From Psychrobacillus mangrovi (lineage in GTDB: Bacteria > Bacillota > Bacilli > Bacillales_A > Planococcaceae), in NCBI RefSeq assembly GCF_037104765.1, contig NZ_JBAWSY010000008.1, positions 69,138 through 133,137 on the forward strand: DNA of 64,000 nt, written 5' to 3'. Under the pieces are notes generated by a model. It did no database searches and was not told the origin of the DNA. It saw only the letters and a list, made by a program, of their open reading frames with translations. Each line of letters opens with the position of its first letter. Position 1 is the first letter of the stretch. Below, piece by piece: positions 25,137-33,501 of the stretch. The position numbers were made by a program, and so were the translations under genes.

Positions 25137-26366
25137 GTGGACATTTTTGTTGCGAGACAACCTATTTTTAATAAAAGTGAACATATTTTTGCATATGAAT
25201 TGCTATATAGGAATGGTTATGATAATTCTTTTCCAATAATAGATGGTGAAACAGCTACTTTAGAAGTGCTAATTCATTCTTTCCTAACGATTGGTATTAA
25301 TGAACTAGCTGGGGAAAAACTATGTTTTATTAATTTTACTGAAAACTTACTTGAAAAAGAAATGTTCACAAAAATTCCAGAGAATAGAATTGTAGTAGAA
25401 ATCTTAGAGGATATTCCTATAACCTCTGTTTTGCTTCAAAAAATAAAGGAAATTAAATCTTTGGGCTTTTTAATTGCTTTGGATGATTTTGTCCTCCAAA
25501 AAAATATAGCATTATATGGAGAGTTATTTTCGCTCGTTAATTTCATTAAAGTCGATTTTCTTTCAAGCACAGCCACGGAAAGACAAGCAATCGAACGAAT
25601 AGTAAAAAAAAATTATCCACATATTGTGCTACTAGCGGAAAAAGTTGAGACTCGGGAAAAGTTTTATGAAGCGAAAGCTGCTGGATATGGACTTTTTCAA
25701 GGTTATTTCTTTGCTAAGCCTGAAATTATTAAAGGTACAGAGATACCAGCCAACTTGGTACAGTACTTTCGGATTATTAGTCTTCTACGAGACGAATCTT
25801 CTTCTATTGAACAGGTAGCAGATGAAATCGAACGTGATGTCTCCCTATCATTTAAAGTATTGAAATTAATTAATTCCCCTGCAGCACGATTGAAATCAAA
25901 GGTTCGCTCGATAAAGCAAGCTGTACTAATGCTTGGGTTAGAGGAATTAAATCATTGGTTGTATGTTCTTTTACTTCATGAATCTAAAGCGAATCATTCG
26001 GGTGACGGAATGGCGCTAATTGAGGCTTCCTTATTTCGAGCGAAGTTTTGTGAGTTACTTGCGAAAGCTAAAATTGAACCAAATGCGTCAGAATATTTTT
26101 TAGTGGGCATGTTTTCCTTAATTGATACGCTCCTTCATCGATCGATGAACCAATTACTCCAGGATTTACCGCTTTCTGATGAGGTAGCAGCAACCCTTTC
26201 TGGTAATTCCACGGAAATGACTCCATATTTAGAGTTGGCAATTGCCTGTGATGAGGTTCAATGGGAAGATATGATAGAGGGTGCAACGATACTGAATATC
26301 GATAACGATACCTTGAATATCATCTATTTAGAAGCTCGTCGTTGGGCTGCTGAAATATTGAATTAA
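25137..26366 (+). CDS. yuxH: EAL-HDOD signalling protein (YuxH-like)
   Basis: 409 aa. An EAL domain (about 1-195) begins FVARQPIFNKSEHIFAYELLYR, in which the catalytic EAL has become ELL, and later residues (FINFTENLL, ALDDF, IKVDFL) are partly kept; cyclic-di-GMP hydrolysis is therefore uncertain. An HDOD domain (about 200-400: VADEIERDVSLSFKVLKLINSPA) follows. The architecture matches B. subtilis YuxH. GTG 25137 start with GAGG 7 nt upstream. Monocistronic; its terminator has been interrupted by repeat locus B. Confidence 0.82.
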   Translation: MDIFVARQPIFNKSEHIFAYELLYRNGYDNSFPIIDGETATLEVLIHSFLTIGINELAGEKLCFINFTENLLEKEMFTKIPENRIVVEILEDIPITSVLLQKIKEIKSLGFLIALDDFVLQKNIALYGELFSLVNFIKVDFLSSTATERQAIERIVKKNYPHIVLLAEKVETREKFYEAKAAGYGLFQGYFFAKPEIIKGTEIPANLVQYFRIISLLRDESSSIEQVADEIERDVSLSFKVLKLINSPAARLKSKVRSIKQAVLMLGLEELNHWLYVLLLHESKANHSGDGMALIEASLFRAKFCELLAKAKIEPNASEYFLVGMFSLIDTLLHRSMNQLLQDLPLSDEVAATLSGNSTEMTPYLELAIACDEVQWEDMIEGATILNIDNDTLNIIYLEARRWAAEILN

Positions 26367-26375
26367 CTACCATTC
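26364..26375 (+). repeat. Left partial copy of the yuxH terminator
   Basis: TAACTACCATTC, identical to 26653-26664 and followed by a decayed TTAGAGGTATTT that resembles the rest of the terminator (ATATAGAATGGTAGTT). Confidence 0.6.
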
Positions 26376-26652
26376 TTAGAGGTATTTCCCGAGTATTGAG
26401 AAAATAATAAGGAAGCATCTTAGTGGTTTGGAGAAGTGTCCGCTCGACTCCTGCGGGAAAAGCGAGACAGACGAGACCCTGCAGGAGCTTGTTAGAGGAT
26501 GGCAATCTAAGTTCGCCGCGTCCTGCGGCAACGATTGCATGACCAACATCCTGTTGGCCCAAGCGGCTCGGCGCTCGCCCGCGGAAAGCGAGCGGTAAGC
26601 TTCGGAAAACCTGATGATATCATATAAAAAAATTGAGTTTGTATACAGTCTG
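26376..26652. mobile_element. GC-rich mosaic repeat element, locus B
   Basis: About 275 bases. It opens with block 1 as in loci A and C (GAAAATAATAAGG at 26400; GCGGGAAAAGCGAGACAGAC; CCTGCAGGAGC), then switches at about 26492 to a different GC-rich module (26511-26594: GTTCGCCGCGTCCTGCGGCA ... CCCGCGGAAAGCGAGCGG) and ends GAGTTTGTATACAGTCTG. The final 18 bases match the end of locus A except for one or two positions. No transposase; several nested hairpins. Confidence 0.72.
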
Positions 26653-26685
26653 TAACTACCATTCATATAGAATGGTAGTTTTTTT
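26653..26685 (+). terminator. Terminator downstream of repeat locus B (yuxH side)
   Basis: AACTACCATTC pairs with GAATGGTAGTT around ATATA, followed by six T. The left half recurs at 26364-26375 beside the yuxH stop codon. Confidence 0.88.
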
Positions 26686-26738
26686 ATGAGCAAATGTATT
26701 TAATTCATTAAATTGGAAAAAATATTTTTTGTAGATTA

Positions 26739-26786
26739 TTGCATTTTACATTAAAAGTTGTACAATAATATAAGAACAAACGTTCT
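26739..26786 (+). promoter_or_regulatory. Promoter and LexA (SOS) box of the yhjD-like gene
   Basis: TTGCAT (26739-26744), 16 bp, TACAAT (26761-26766). The box AGAACAAACGTTCT (26773-26786) has the LexA core GAAC-N4-GTTC and covers the expected start of transcription. Confidence 0.75.
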
Positions 26787-26806
26787 TGTTGGAAGGAGGA
26801 TATGAT

Positions 26807-27172
26807 ATGCCACTAATACCGGATGAATCTTTACCATACTTAGAAAACATGATCTATCTTCCGATGGTTTTAACCATTTTGGAAAAGGATAGAACCATTT
26901 TTGAAAAAGGCCCTTTTAAGCTAAAACGACCTTATATATCTATGGTGGAGAAAGCCGTGAAGCAAGTTCAAAAGGAATTAAAAGAGACACATATTTATAT
27001 GAAGCGACATAGTATGAAAGTTCTTCGTGGAGAAGGTGATGATATGTTCACTGAGTATGTATTTTTCCATGGTGGTTATGAAGAACATCGTAGGTACTTA
27101 AACGTCCGCCTTCGAAATAGAGTAGAAGAACTCATTTCTATGTATTTTGCGCTTGTAGAAAAAACTAGTTGA
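26807..27172 (+). CDS. Conserved Bacillales protein, YhjD-like, SOS-controlled
   Basis: 121 aa, soluble and strongly charged, with an N-terminal YLPMVLTILEKDRTIFEKGPFKLKRPY followed by a helix-rich central part (VEKAVKQVQKELKETHIYMK) and FFHGGYEEHRRYLNVRLRNRVEELI. The LexA box over its promoter links it to DNA damage, as in the SOS-controlled yhjD of B. subtilis, to which I assign it with moderate confidence. Molecular function unknown. ATG 26807 follows GGAAGGAGG. Convergent with comK, 3 nt apart. Confidence 0.68.
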   Translation: MPLIPDESLPYLENMIYLPMVLTILEKDRTIFEKGPFKLKRPYISMVEKAVKQVQKELKETHIYMKRHSMKVLRGEGDDMFTEYVFFHGGYEEHRRYLNVRLRNRVEELISMYFALVEKTS

Positions 27173-27175
27173 ATT

Positions 27176-27709
27176 CTAAAAATTATTAGAAGAATATTGA
27201 TTTCTGGTAGATAAAAATCCCTCATATGACAGGTGACTCATTCTTTTTAAAAAATGGGTATTTAGCAGGTTTGCAAACCCAATTTGTTTGCTTAACGTAT
27301 TCGCCGAGGTTTCAACAGTAATTGTTTGACCATTCGTTAATAAAACCTTACACATTCCTTCACTTGCATGAAACCCATCAATTGCTTTAAGTGAAAACCA
27401 AACATTTAAATCCGATTTTGGTGAAAGTAAAGGTATTAATATACATGGATTTCCATAGTCATGTGCAATAATTATAGGAAGTTTAAGGAAATTTCCGAGT
27501 GTTTCTCTGGAAAGGTTTTTTGCTTGTTGAAAAGAGGAGCCATAATAGGAACATGATTGCCTTACTATATCGTAAGGCTTTTTACCTACTAATATAGTTT
27601 CCCCTGAAATATTAGTAACCTTTGTATAAACTTTGTTGTTTATTCGGACTGGCTGTAGAACTGCAGTTTCAAATGAAACGAGGAAGGATTTATCTTTTAT
27701 TATTTTCAT
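27176..27709 (-). CDS. comK: Competence transcription factor ComK
   Basis: 177 aa (B. subtilis ComK is 192). The conserved core VGKKPYDIVRQSCSYYGSSFQQAKN (about 41-65) matches the family, with ILIPLLSPKS and a later TNGQTITVETS. ComK activates DNA-uptake genes by binding paired AT boxes as a dimer of dimers. It is a single gene. The upstream region contains runs of A and T, but I could not pick certain K-boxes. The C-terminus is shorter than in B. subtilis, where that part takes part in tetramerisation and proteolysis. Confidence 0.85.
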   Translation of the reverse strand: MKIIKDKSFLVSFETAVLQPVRINNKVYTKVTNISGETILVGKKPYDIVRQSCSYYGSSFQQAKNLSRETLGNFLKLPIIIAHDYGNPCILIPLLSPKSDLNVWFSLKAIDGFHASEGMCKVLLTNGQTITVETSANTLSKQIGFANLLNTHFLKRMSHLSYEGFLSTRNQYSSNNF

Positions 27710-27891
27710 CGTATTTTCCCACTCCTTAGTAGTTTATACATCAATTATAGTTAAATATGGAAATAAAGCAATCTAATATAACGAATTTTCTAAAAATTTT
27801 AAACTAATGTTAAAATCATAATTTTCTCAAAATGATTGCATCTCTTGTTTTACTTTTATATAATGAAAAAAAGACATCGGGGTGATCAGAG

Positions 27892-28128
27892 ATGGACAAA
27901 CAATATTCATACGCAGATTTCTTAAAAGCAATGGGACAAACAGGAAAAGAAAGCTCTGCAGAAAAATTGTTAAACGAAATTTATCTTGATATGTTTTTAA
28001 ACATAATTCACCGGGAACAAAGTAGTTTTAGATTATTGCAGTTAATTGATGACGCATTAGACCAAAAAGATAAGAATGCATTCATAGAGTATACGAATGC
28101 ATTACAACAATTGCAAAGTATAAAGTAA
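27892..28128 (+). CDS. IDEAL domain-containing small protein
   Basis: 78 aa. The C-terminal half FRLLQLIDDALDQKDKNAFIEYTNAL (about 46-71) is an IDEAL motif (usually ID-ALD..D...F..L). RBS GGGGTGA lies 9 nt before ATG. Such small proteins are widespread in Bacillales; the ComK neighbourhood is the only context. Function unknown. Confidence 0.7.
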   Translation: MDKQYSYADFLKAMGQTGKESSAEKLLNEIYLDMFLNIIHREQSSFRLLQLIDDALDQKDKNAFIEYTNALQQLQSIK

Positions 28129-28132
28129 AACC

Positions 28133-28163
28133 AAAGCCGCTTTTGCAGAGCGGCTTTTTTTTA
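28133..28163 (+). terminator. Terminator after the IDEAL gene
   Basis: GCCGCTTTTGCAGAGCGGC stem-loop followed by seven T. Confidence 0.9.
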
Positions 28164-28230
28164 TGATTGAAATTGATTTAAAATTCGATTTATTTCTACA
28201 GAAATTCTTGTAAACTTATTTATTAAGTAA

Positions 28231-28422
28231 GGAGATAGAAGCTTACCGGGATCAGGATCTTCTGCCGCTTGGTTTATTCAACAAAACAAAATGCCTGGAA
28301 TCACATTAGAAATATCATCGTATATAGGTGAGAATCCAGTACCACTTGAAAAATGGGATGCTATCTGGAGACAAAATAATAAAGTAGGCTTGTATTTAGC
28401 CTTAGAGGCATCAAAAAGATAA
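28231..28422 (+). pseudogene. C-terminal remnant of an M14 zinc carboxypeptidase-type gene
   Basis: After a TAA at 28228-28230 the frame reads LPGSGSSAAWFIQQNKMPGITLEIS...NPVPLEKWDAIW...NKVGLYLALEASKR and stops with TAA at 28420-28422. GSSAAWF and ITLEIS (with the catalytic-glutamate strand) followed by PVP are features of M14 peptidoglycan carboxypeptidases/endopeptidases. There is no start codon of its own and the active-site half is missing. Its terminator (28442) survives, which supports a truncated gene rather than chance. Confidence 0.65.
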
Positions 28423-28441
28423 TGTTAAAATAACTAGTAAT

Positions 28442-28470
28442 ACCGCTTGTTTGAAGCGGTTTTTCTTTTT
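28442..28470 (+). terminator. Terminator after the M14 remnant
   Basis: ACCGCTT / GAAGCGGT stem around GTTT, then TTTTCTTTTTT. Confidence 0.88.
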
Positions 28471-28476
28471 TATGAA

Positions 28477-28490
28477 AAAACATACGTTCG
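28477..28490. promoter_or_regulatory. Degenerate LexA box ahead of uvrB
   Basis: AAAACATACGTTCG matches the LexA consensus CGAAC-N4-GTTCG in the right half and spacing but reads AAAAC on the left. uvrB is LexA-controlled in B. subtilis. Confidence 0.6.
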
Positions 28491-28555
28491 TTTTATTCGT
28501 GTTGAAAAAGATAGTGTGTTAAACTGAAAATATTCAAGTTATGGGAGGCTATCAT

Positions 28556-30538
28556 ATGGATCAAATTTTTGATTTGCAAGCTCCGTATAAGCCAGCGGGG
28601 GATCAAATAGAAGCAATTAAAGAATTAGTAGAAGGGGTTCAGAAAGGGGAAAAACATCAAACATTACTTGGTGCTACAGGAACAGGAAAAACATTTACTA
28701 TTTCAAATGTAATTCAACAGATTAATAAACCAACACTGGTAATGGCACATAATAAAACCCTTGCAGGACAACTTTATAGTGAGTTTAAAGAGTTCTTTCC
28801 TAACAACGCAGTGGAATACTTCGTTAGTTATTATGATTATTTTCAACCTGAGGCGTATGTGCCACAAACAGATACGTATATTGAAAAAGATTCGAGCATA
28901 AACGAAGAAATTGATAAGCTTCGTCACTCGGCAACATCTTCCTTATTCGAAAGGAAAGATGTCATCATTATCGCATCTGTTTCATGTATTTATGGTCTCG
29001 GTAATCCTGAAGAATATAGAGAAATGGTCGTATCTCTGAGATCGGGGATGGAAATTGAGCGGAATCAGTTGCTTCGAAAGTTAGTTGACATTCAATATGA
29101 AAGAAACGATATAAATTTCACACGCGGTACATTCCGTGTTCGTGGAGATGTAGTAGAGATCTTCCCGGCATCAAGAGATGAAAGATGTCTAAGAGTAGAG
29201 TTTTTTGGGGATGAAATAGACCGTATTCGAGAAGTGGATGCGTTAACAGGAGAAATATTAGCAGAACGAGAGCACGTCGCTATATTTCCCGCATCTCACT
29301 TCGTTACACGCGAGGAAAAAATGCGTCTTGCCATTGAAAATATTGAAAAAGAATTAGAAGAGCAACTTAAATTATTACGTAATGAAGACAAATTATTAGA
29401 GGCGCAAAGATTAGAGCAACGTACAAACTACGATTTAGAAATGATGAGAGAGATGGGTTTTTGTTCCGGAATTGAAAACTATTCACGTCATCTTACATTG
29501 CGTGAAGCAGGGGCTACCCCTTACACTCTATTAGATTATTTTCCGAAAGACTTTTTACTCGTTGTAGATGAAAGTCATGTTTCATTACCTCAAGTAAGAG
29601 GAATGTTTAATGGTGACCAGGCAAGAAAATCGGTACTTGTAAATTATGGTTTTCGATTACCTTCAGCGTTAGACAATCGTCCACTTACTTTTAATGAATT
29701 CGAAGATCATGTGAATCAAGCGATTTATGTATCTGCGACTCCAGGACCATATGAAATTGAGCATACCCCTGAAATGGTTGAGCAAATTATTCGACCAACA
29801 GGACTACTCGATCCAGTCATCACAGTAAAACCAATTGAAGGTCAAATAGATGACTTGATCAATGAAATCCATGAGCGTTCCGCGAAAAATGAACGGGTGT
29901 TAATTACTACATTAACGAAGAAAATGTCCGAGGATTTGACAGATTATCTGAAAGAAATAGGGATAAAAGTTCAATATCTTCACTCAGAAGTGAAAACATT
30001 AGAACGAATCGAGATTATACGAGAACTTCGTTTAGGGACATATGATGTATTGATAGGAATAAACTTGCTTCGAGAAGGAATTGATATCCCAGAAGTATCC
30101 CTTGTTGCTATTTTAGATGCGGATAAGGAAGGATTTTTACGATCCGAACGTTCTTTAATTCAAACGATTGGACGAGCTGCCCGAAATTCAAATGGTGAAG
30201 TCATTATGTACGCGGATAAAATGACTGACTCTATGAAAAAAGCAATCGATGAAACAAAACGCCGTAGAACCATTCAAATGGAATACAATGAGAAACATGG
30301 TATTACACCGAAAACGATTGAGAAAAAGATTCGGGAAGTTATTCGTGCTTCTCAAGTTGCAGAAGAAGAAGGAACGTATGCACAAAAGTTAACAAGTGGA
30401 AAAACGTTAACAAAAGAAGAAAAAGCAGCATTATTAACGAATCTCGAAAAAGAAATGAAGGATGCTGCAAAAGCGCTTAACTTTGAACGTGCTGCAGAAT
30501 TACGTGATGCAATCCTCGAACTAAAGCTGGAAGGATGA
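28556..30538 (+). CDS. uvrB: Excinuclease ABC subunit B
   Basis: 660 aa. Walker A GATGTGKTFT is near residues 39-48; the beta-hairpin region YYDYFQPEAYVPQTDTYIEKD (about 95-115), DESHVSLPQ, LREGIDIPEV and QTIGRAARN are helicase-type motifs, and the C-terminus EKEMKDAAKALNFERAAELRDAI is the UVR/UvrC-binding motif. It locates damage after UvrA and hands it to UvrC in nucleotide excision repair. ATG 28556 follows GGGAGG. Overlaps uvrA (3 or 4 nt). Up-regulation in SOS is expected from the LexA box. Confidence 0.97.
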   Translation: MDQIFDLQAPYKPAGDQIEAIKELVEGVQKGEKHQTLLGATGTGKTFTISNVIQQINKPTLVMAHNKTLAGQLYSEFKEFFPNNAVEYFVSYYDYFQPEAYVPQTDTYIEKDSSINEEIDKLRHSATSSLFERKDVIIIASVSCIYGLGNPEEYREMVVSLRSGMEIERNQLLRKLVDIQYERNDINFTRGTFRVRGDVVEIFPASRDERCLRVEFFGDEIDRIREVDALTGEILAEREHVAIFPASHFVTREEKMRLAIENIEKELEEQLKLLRNEDKLLEAQRLEQRTNYDLEMMREMGFCSGIENYSRHLTLREAGATPYTLLDYFPKDFLLVVDESHVSLPQVRGMFNGDQARKSVLVNYGFRLPSALDNRPLTFNEFEDHVNQAIYVSATPGPYEIEHTPEMVEQIIRPTGLLDPVITVKPIEGQIDDLINEIHERSAKNERVLITTLTKKMSEDLTDYLKEIGIKVQYLHSEVKTLERIEIIRELRLGTYDVLIGINLLREGIDIPEVSLVAILDADKEGFLRSERSLIQTIGRAARNSNGEVIMYADKMTDSMKKAIDETKRRRTIQMEYNEKHGITPKTIEKKIREVIRASQVAEEEGTYAQKLTSGKTLTKEEKAALLTNLEKEMKDAAKALNFERAAELRDAILELKLEG

Positions 30539-33435
30539 AGAGTGTGAAAAACCAAGAAATAATTATACAAGGTGCTCGAGCAAATAACTTAAAAAATATA
30601 AGTCTAAAAATACCGAGAGATAAGCTTGTTGTAATGACAGGCTTGTCCGGCTCCGGAAAATCCTCTTTAGCATTCGATACGATTTATGCGGAAGGGCAAA
30701 GACGCTATGTAGAGTCTCTTTCTTCTTACGCACGTCAGTTTTTAGGACAAATGGATAAACCAGATGTAGATGTGATAGAAGGATTGTCGCCAGCTATTTC
30801 TATAGACCAGAAGACGACAAGTAAAAACCCTCGTTCAACTGTCGCTACTGTCACAGAAATATATGATTATATGCGACTTTTGTATGCGCGTGTGGGAAAA
30901 CCGATTTGTCCTAACCATGGAATAGAAATTAGTTCTCAAACGATTGAGCAGATGGTCGATCGTTTGAGCGAATATCCTGAAAAAACTCGAATGCAAGTAT
31001 TAGCTCCAATTGTGTCTGGTAGAAAAGGTACGCATGTAAAACTGTTGGAAGATATGAAAAAGCAAGGGTATGTACGTGTAAGAATAGATGGGGAATTAAT
31101 CGATTTAGATGATGATATTAATTTAGATAAAAATAAAAAGCATAATATTGAAGTAGTTATCGACCGTATCGTAATGAAAGAAGGCGTTGCTGCTCGTTTA
31201 AGTGATTCACTTGAATCAGCACTTCGATTGGCCGATGGAAGAGTAATGATTGATGTGATGGAGCACGAGGAAGTATTATTTAGTGAGCACCATGCTTGTC
31301 CAATTTGTGGATTTTCAATTGGTGAGTTAGAGCCACGTATGTTTTCATTCAACAATCCTTTCGGGGCATGTCCTGACTGTGACGGTTTAGGGACAAAATT
31401 GGAAGTGGATCCTGATCTAGTTGTACCCGATAAAAGTCTCACATTAAGCGAAGGGGCTATACTTGCGTGGCAGCCAACGAGTTCACAGTACTACCCGAAA
31501 TTATTAGAAGCTGTATGTAAACATTACAAAATTAAAATGAATGTACCGGTAGAAAAATTACCGATAGACCAGTGGAATAAAATAAAGTATGGCTCTGGTA
31601 CAGATAAAATTCGTTTTCGATATGAAAATGAATTTGGACAAGTAAGAGACAATTCTATTCAATTTGAAGGTGTCTTGGCAAATGTTGAGAGACGTTATAA
31701 GGATACATCTTCAGATTACATTAGAGAACAAATGGAAAAATATATGGGACAACATGATTGTCCGACTTGTAAGGGATATCGATTAAAAGCAGAAACACTT
31801 GCAGTTAAAGTTAATTCCATGCATATAGGCCAATTAACAGAGTTTTCTATTGAAGAGGCAAATAAATTTTTCAATGAGTTAACACTATCAGAAAAGGATA
31901 TGCAAATTGCAAAATTAGTTTTAAGAGAGATTAATGAACGATTAGGCTTCCTAGATAATGTTGGTCTTGATTATTTAACATTGAACCGAGCATCGGGAAC
32001 ACTATCAGGTGGGGAAGCACAACGAATTCGTCTTGCAACTCAAATTGGATCGAGACTTTCCGGAGTTTTATATATATTGGATGAGCCTTCCATTGGTTTA
32101 CATCAGCGTGATAATGATCGATTAATTGATACATTAAAAAATATGCGTGACATTGGTAATACGCTTATTGTTGTTGAACATGACGAAGATACAATGCTGG
32201 CTGCAGATTATTTAATCGATGTTGGACCTGGCGCTGGGATCCATGGTGGGGAAATAGTAGCCGCAGGGACTCCAGAACAAGTAATGAAAAACAATAAATC
32301 ACTAACAGGTCAATATTTAAGTGGGAAGAAATTTATCCCCTTACCAACAGAGAGAAGAAAGCCAGATGGACGATACATTAAAATTAAAGGCGCTTCCGAA
32401 AATAACTTGAAAAATGTAAATGTGGATATTCCATTAGGCGTCTTTGTAGCTGTAACAGGCGTATCTGGATCAGGCAAAAGTACGCTAGTGAATGAAATTC
32501 TTTATAAATCGTTAGCACAAAAGATTAATCGATCCAAAGTTAAGCCAGGGGCTAATAAGAGTATAGAAGGAATTGAGCAATTGGAGAAAGTGATTGATAT
32601 AGATCAGTCTCCAATCGGACGTACACCAAGGTCAAATCCTGCTACTTATACTGGGGTATTTGATGATATTCGAGATTTATATGCAACAACAAATGAAGCT
32701 AAAGTAAGAGGATATAAAAAAGGAAGATTTAGTTTTAACGTGAAAGGTGGACGCTGTGAAGCGTGTCGCGGAGACGGAATAATTAAAATTGAAATGCACT
32801 TTTTACCTGACGTTTACGTACCTTGTGAGGTATGTCATGGTAAACGTTATAATCGTGAAACCCTTGAAGTACAATACAAAGGAATAAATATTGCAGAAGT
32901 ATTGGATATGACAGCTGAAACTGCCTATGCATTTTTTGAAAACCATCCGAAAATTAGCCGTAAAATAAAGACTATTGTAGATGTCGGGCTCGGTTATATG
33001 AAATTAGGTCAATCGGCTACAACATTATCCGGAGGAGAAGCGCAAAGAGTGAAGCTTGCTTCCGAATTGCATAAACGTTCCAACGGAAAGTCGTTTTATA
33101 TATTGGATGAACCTACGACTGGGTTACATATCGATGATATTGCCCATCTTCTAGAGGTCCTTCAGCGTTTAGTTGAAAATGGAGACACCGTACTTCTTAT
33201 TGAACATAATTTAGATGTTATTAAGACTGCAGACTATATGATTGATATAGGACCAGAGGGAGGAGATAAAGGAGGAACCATAATAGGTGTTGGTACGCCA
33301 GAAAAAATTGCTGAAATAAAAGATTCTTACACAGGTAAGTATTTAAAAACAATTTTGGAACGTGATCGAAAAAGAATGGATGAAGTAGTGTCCAAAGCAT
33401 CTAAAAAGAAAAAAGAGACAGTTAAATCCAATTGA
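30535..33435 (+). CDS. uvrA: Excinuclease ABC subunit A
   Basis: 966 aa. Two ABC ATPase halves: Walker A GLSGSGKSSLAF near residue 33-44 and GVSGSGKSTLV near 643-653, signatures LSGGEAQRI and LSGGEAQRV. Zinc fingers CPICGFSIGE...CPDC and CEACRGDGIIKI...CEVCHGK are intact. It recognises damaged DNA as a dimer and loads UvrB. ATG 30535 overlaps the uvrB stop; GTG 30544 has better RBS spacing (GGAAGGA) and is an alternative. Confidence 0.97.
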   Translation: MKSVKNQEIIIQGARANNLKNISLKIPRDKLVVMTGLSGSGKSSLAFDTIYAEGQRRYVESLSSYARQFLGQMDKPDVDVIEGLSPAISIDQKTTSKNPRSTVATVTEIYDYMRLLYARVGKPICPNHGIEISSQTIEQMVDRLSEYPEKTRMQVLAPIVSGRKGTHVKLLEDMKKQGYVRVRIDGELIDLDDDINLDKNKKHNIEVVIDRIVMKEGVAARLSDSLESALRLADGRVMIDVMEHEEVLFSEHHACPICGFSIGELEPRMFSFNNPFGACPDCDGLGTKLEVDPDLVVPDKSLTLSEGAILAWQPTSSQYYPKLLEAVCKHYKIKMNVPVEKLPIDQWNKIKYGSGTDKIRFRYENEFGQVRDNSIQFEGVLANVERRYKDTSSDYIREQMEKYMGQHDCPTCKGYRLKAETLAVKVNSMHIGQLTEFSIEEANKFFNELTLSEKDMQIAKLVLREINERLGFLDNVGLDYLTLNRASGTLSGGEAQRIRLATQIGSRLSGVLYILDEPSIGLHQRDNDRLIDTLKNMRDIGNTLIVVEHDEDTMLAADYLIDVGPGAGIHGGEIVAAGTPEQVMKNNKSLTGQYLSGKKFIPLPTERRKPDGRYIKIKGASENNLKNVNVDIPLGVFVAVTGVSGSGKSTLVNEILYKSLAQKINRSKVKPGANKSIEGIEQLEKVIDIDQSPIGRTPRSNPATYTGVFDDIRDLYATTNEAKVRGYKKGRFSFNVKGGRCEACRGDGIIKIEMHFLPDVYVPCEVCHGKRYNRETLEVQYKGINIAEVLDMTAETAYAFFENHPKISRKIKTIVDVGLGYMKLGQSATTLSGGEAQRVKLASELHKRSNGKSFYILDEPTTGLHIDDIAHLLEVLQRLVENGDTVLLIEHNLDVIKTADYMIDIGPEGGDKGGTIIGVGTPEKIAEIKDSYTGKYLKTILERDRKRMDEVVSKASKKKKETVKSN

Positions 33436-33501
33436 AACCTTTTATTCCCTGAATCGTATAGGTAGAGTACAGACTTTTAACTTAAAAGGAGGCCATTCAC
33501 A

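Noticed and set aside
26376..26652. Insertion sequence with transposase at locus B
   Set aside because: The segment is under 300 bases and has no frame resembling a transposase, so only a non-autonomous element is possible.
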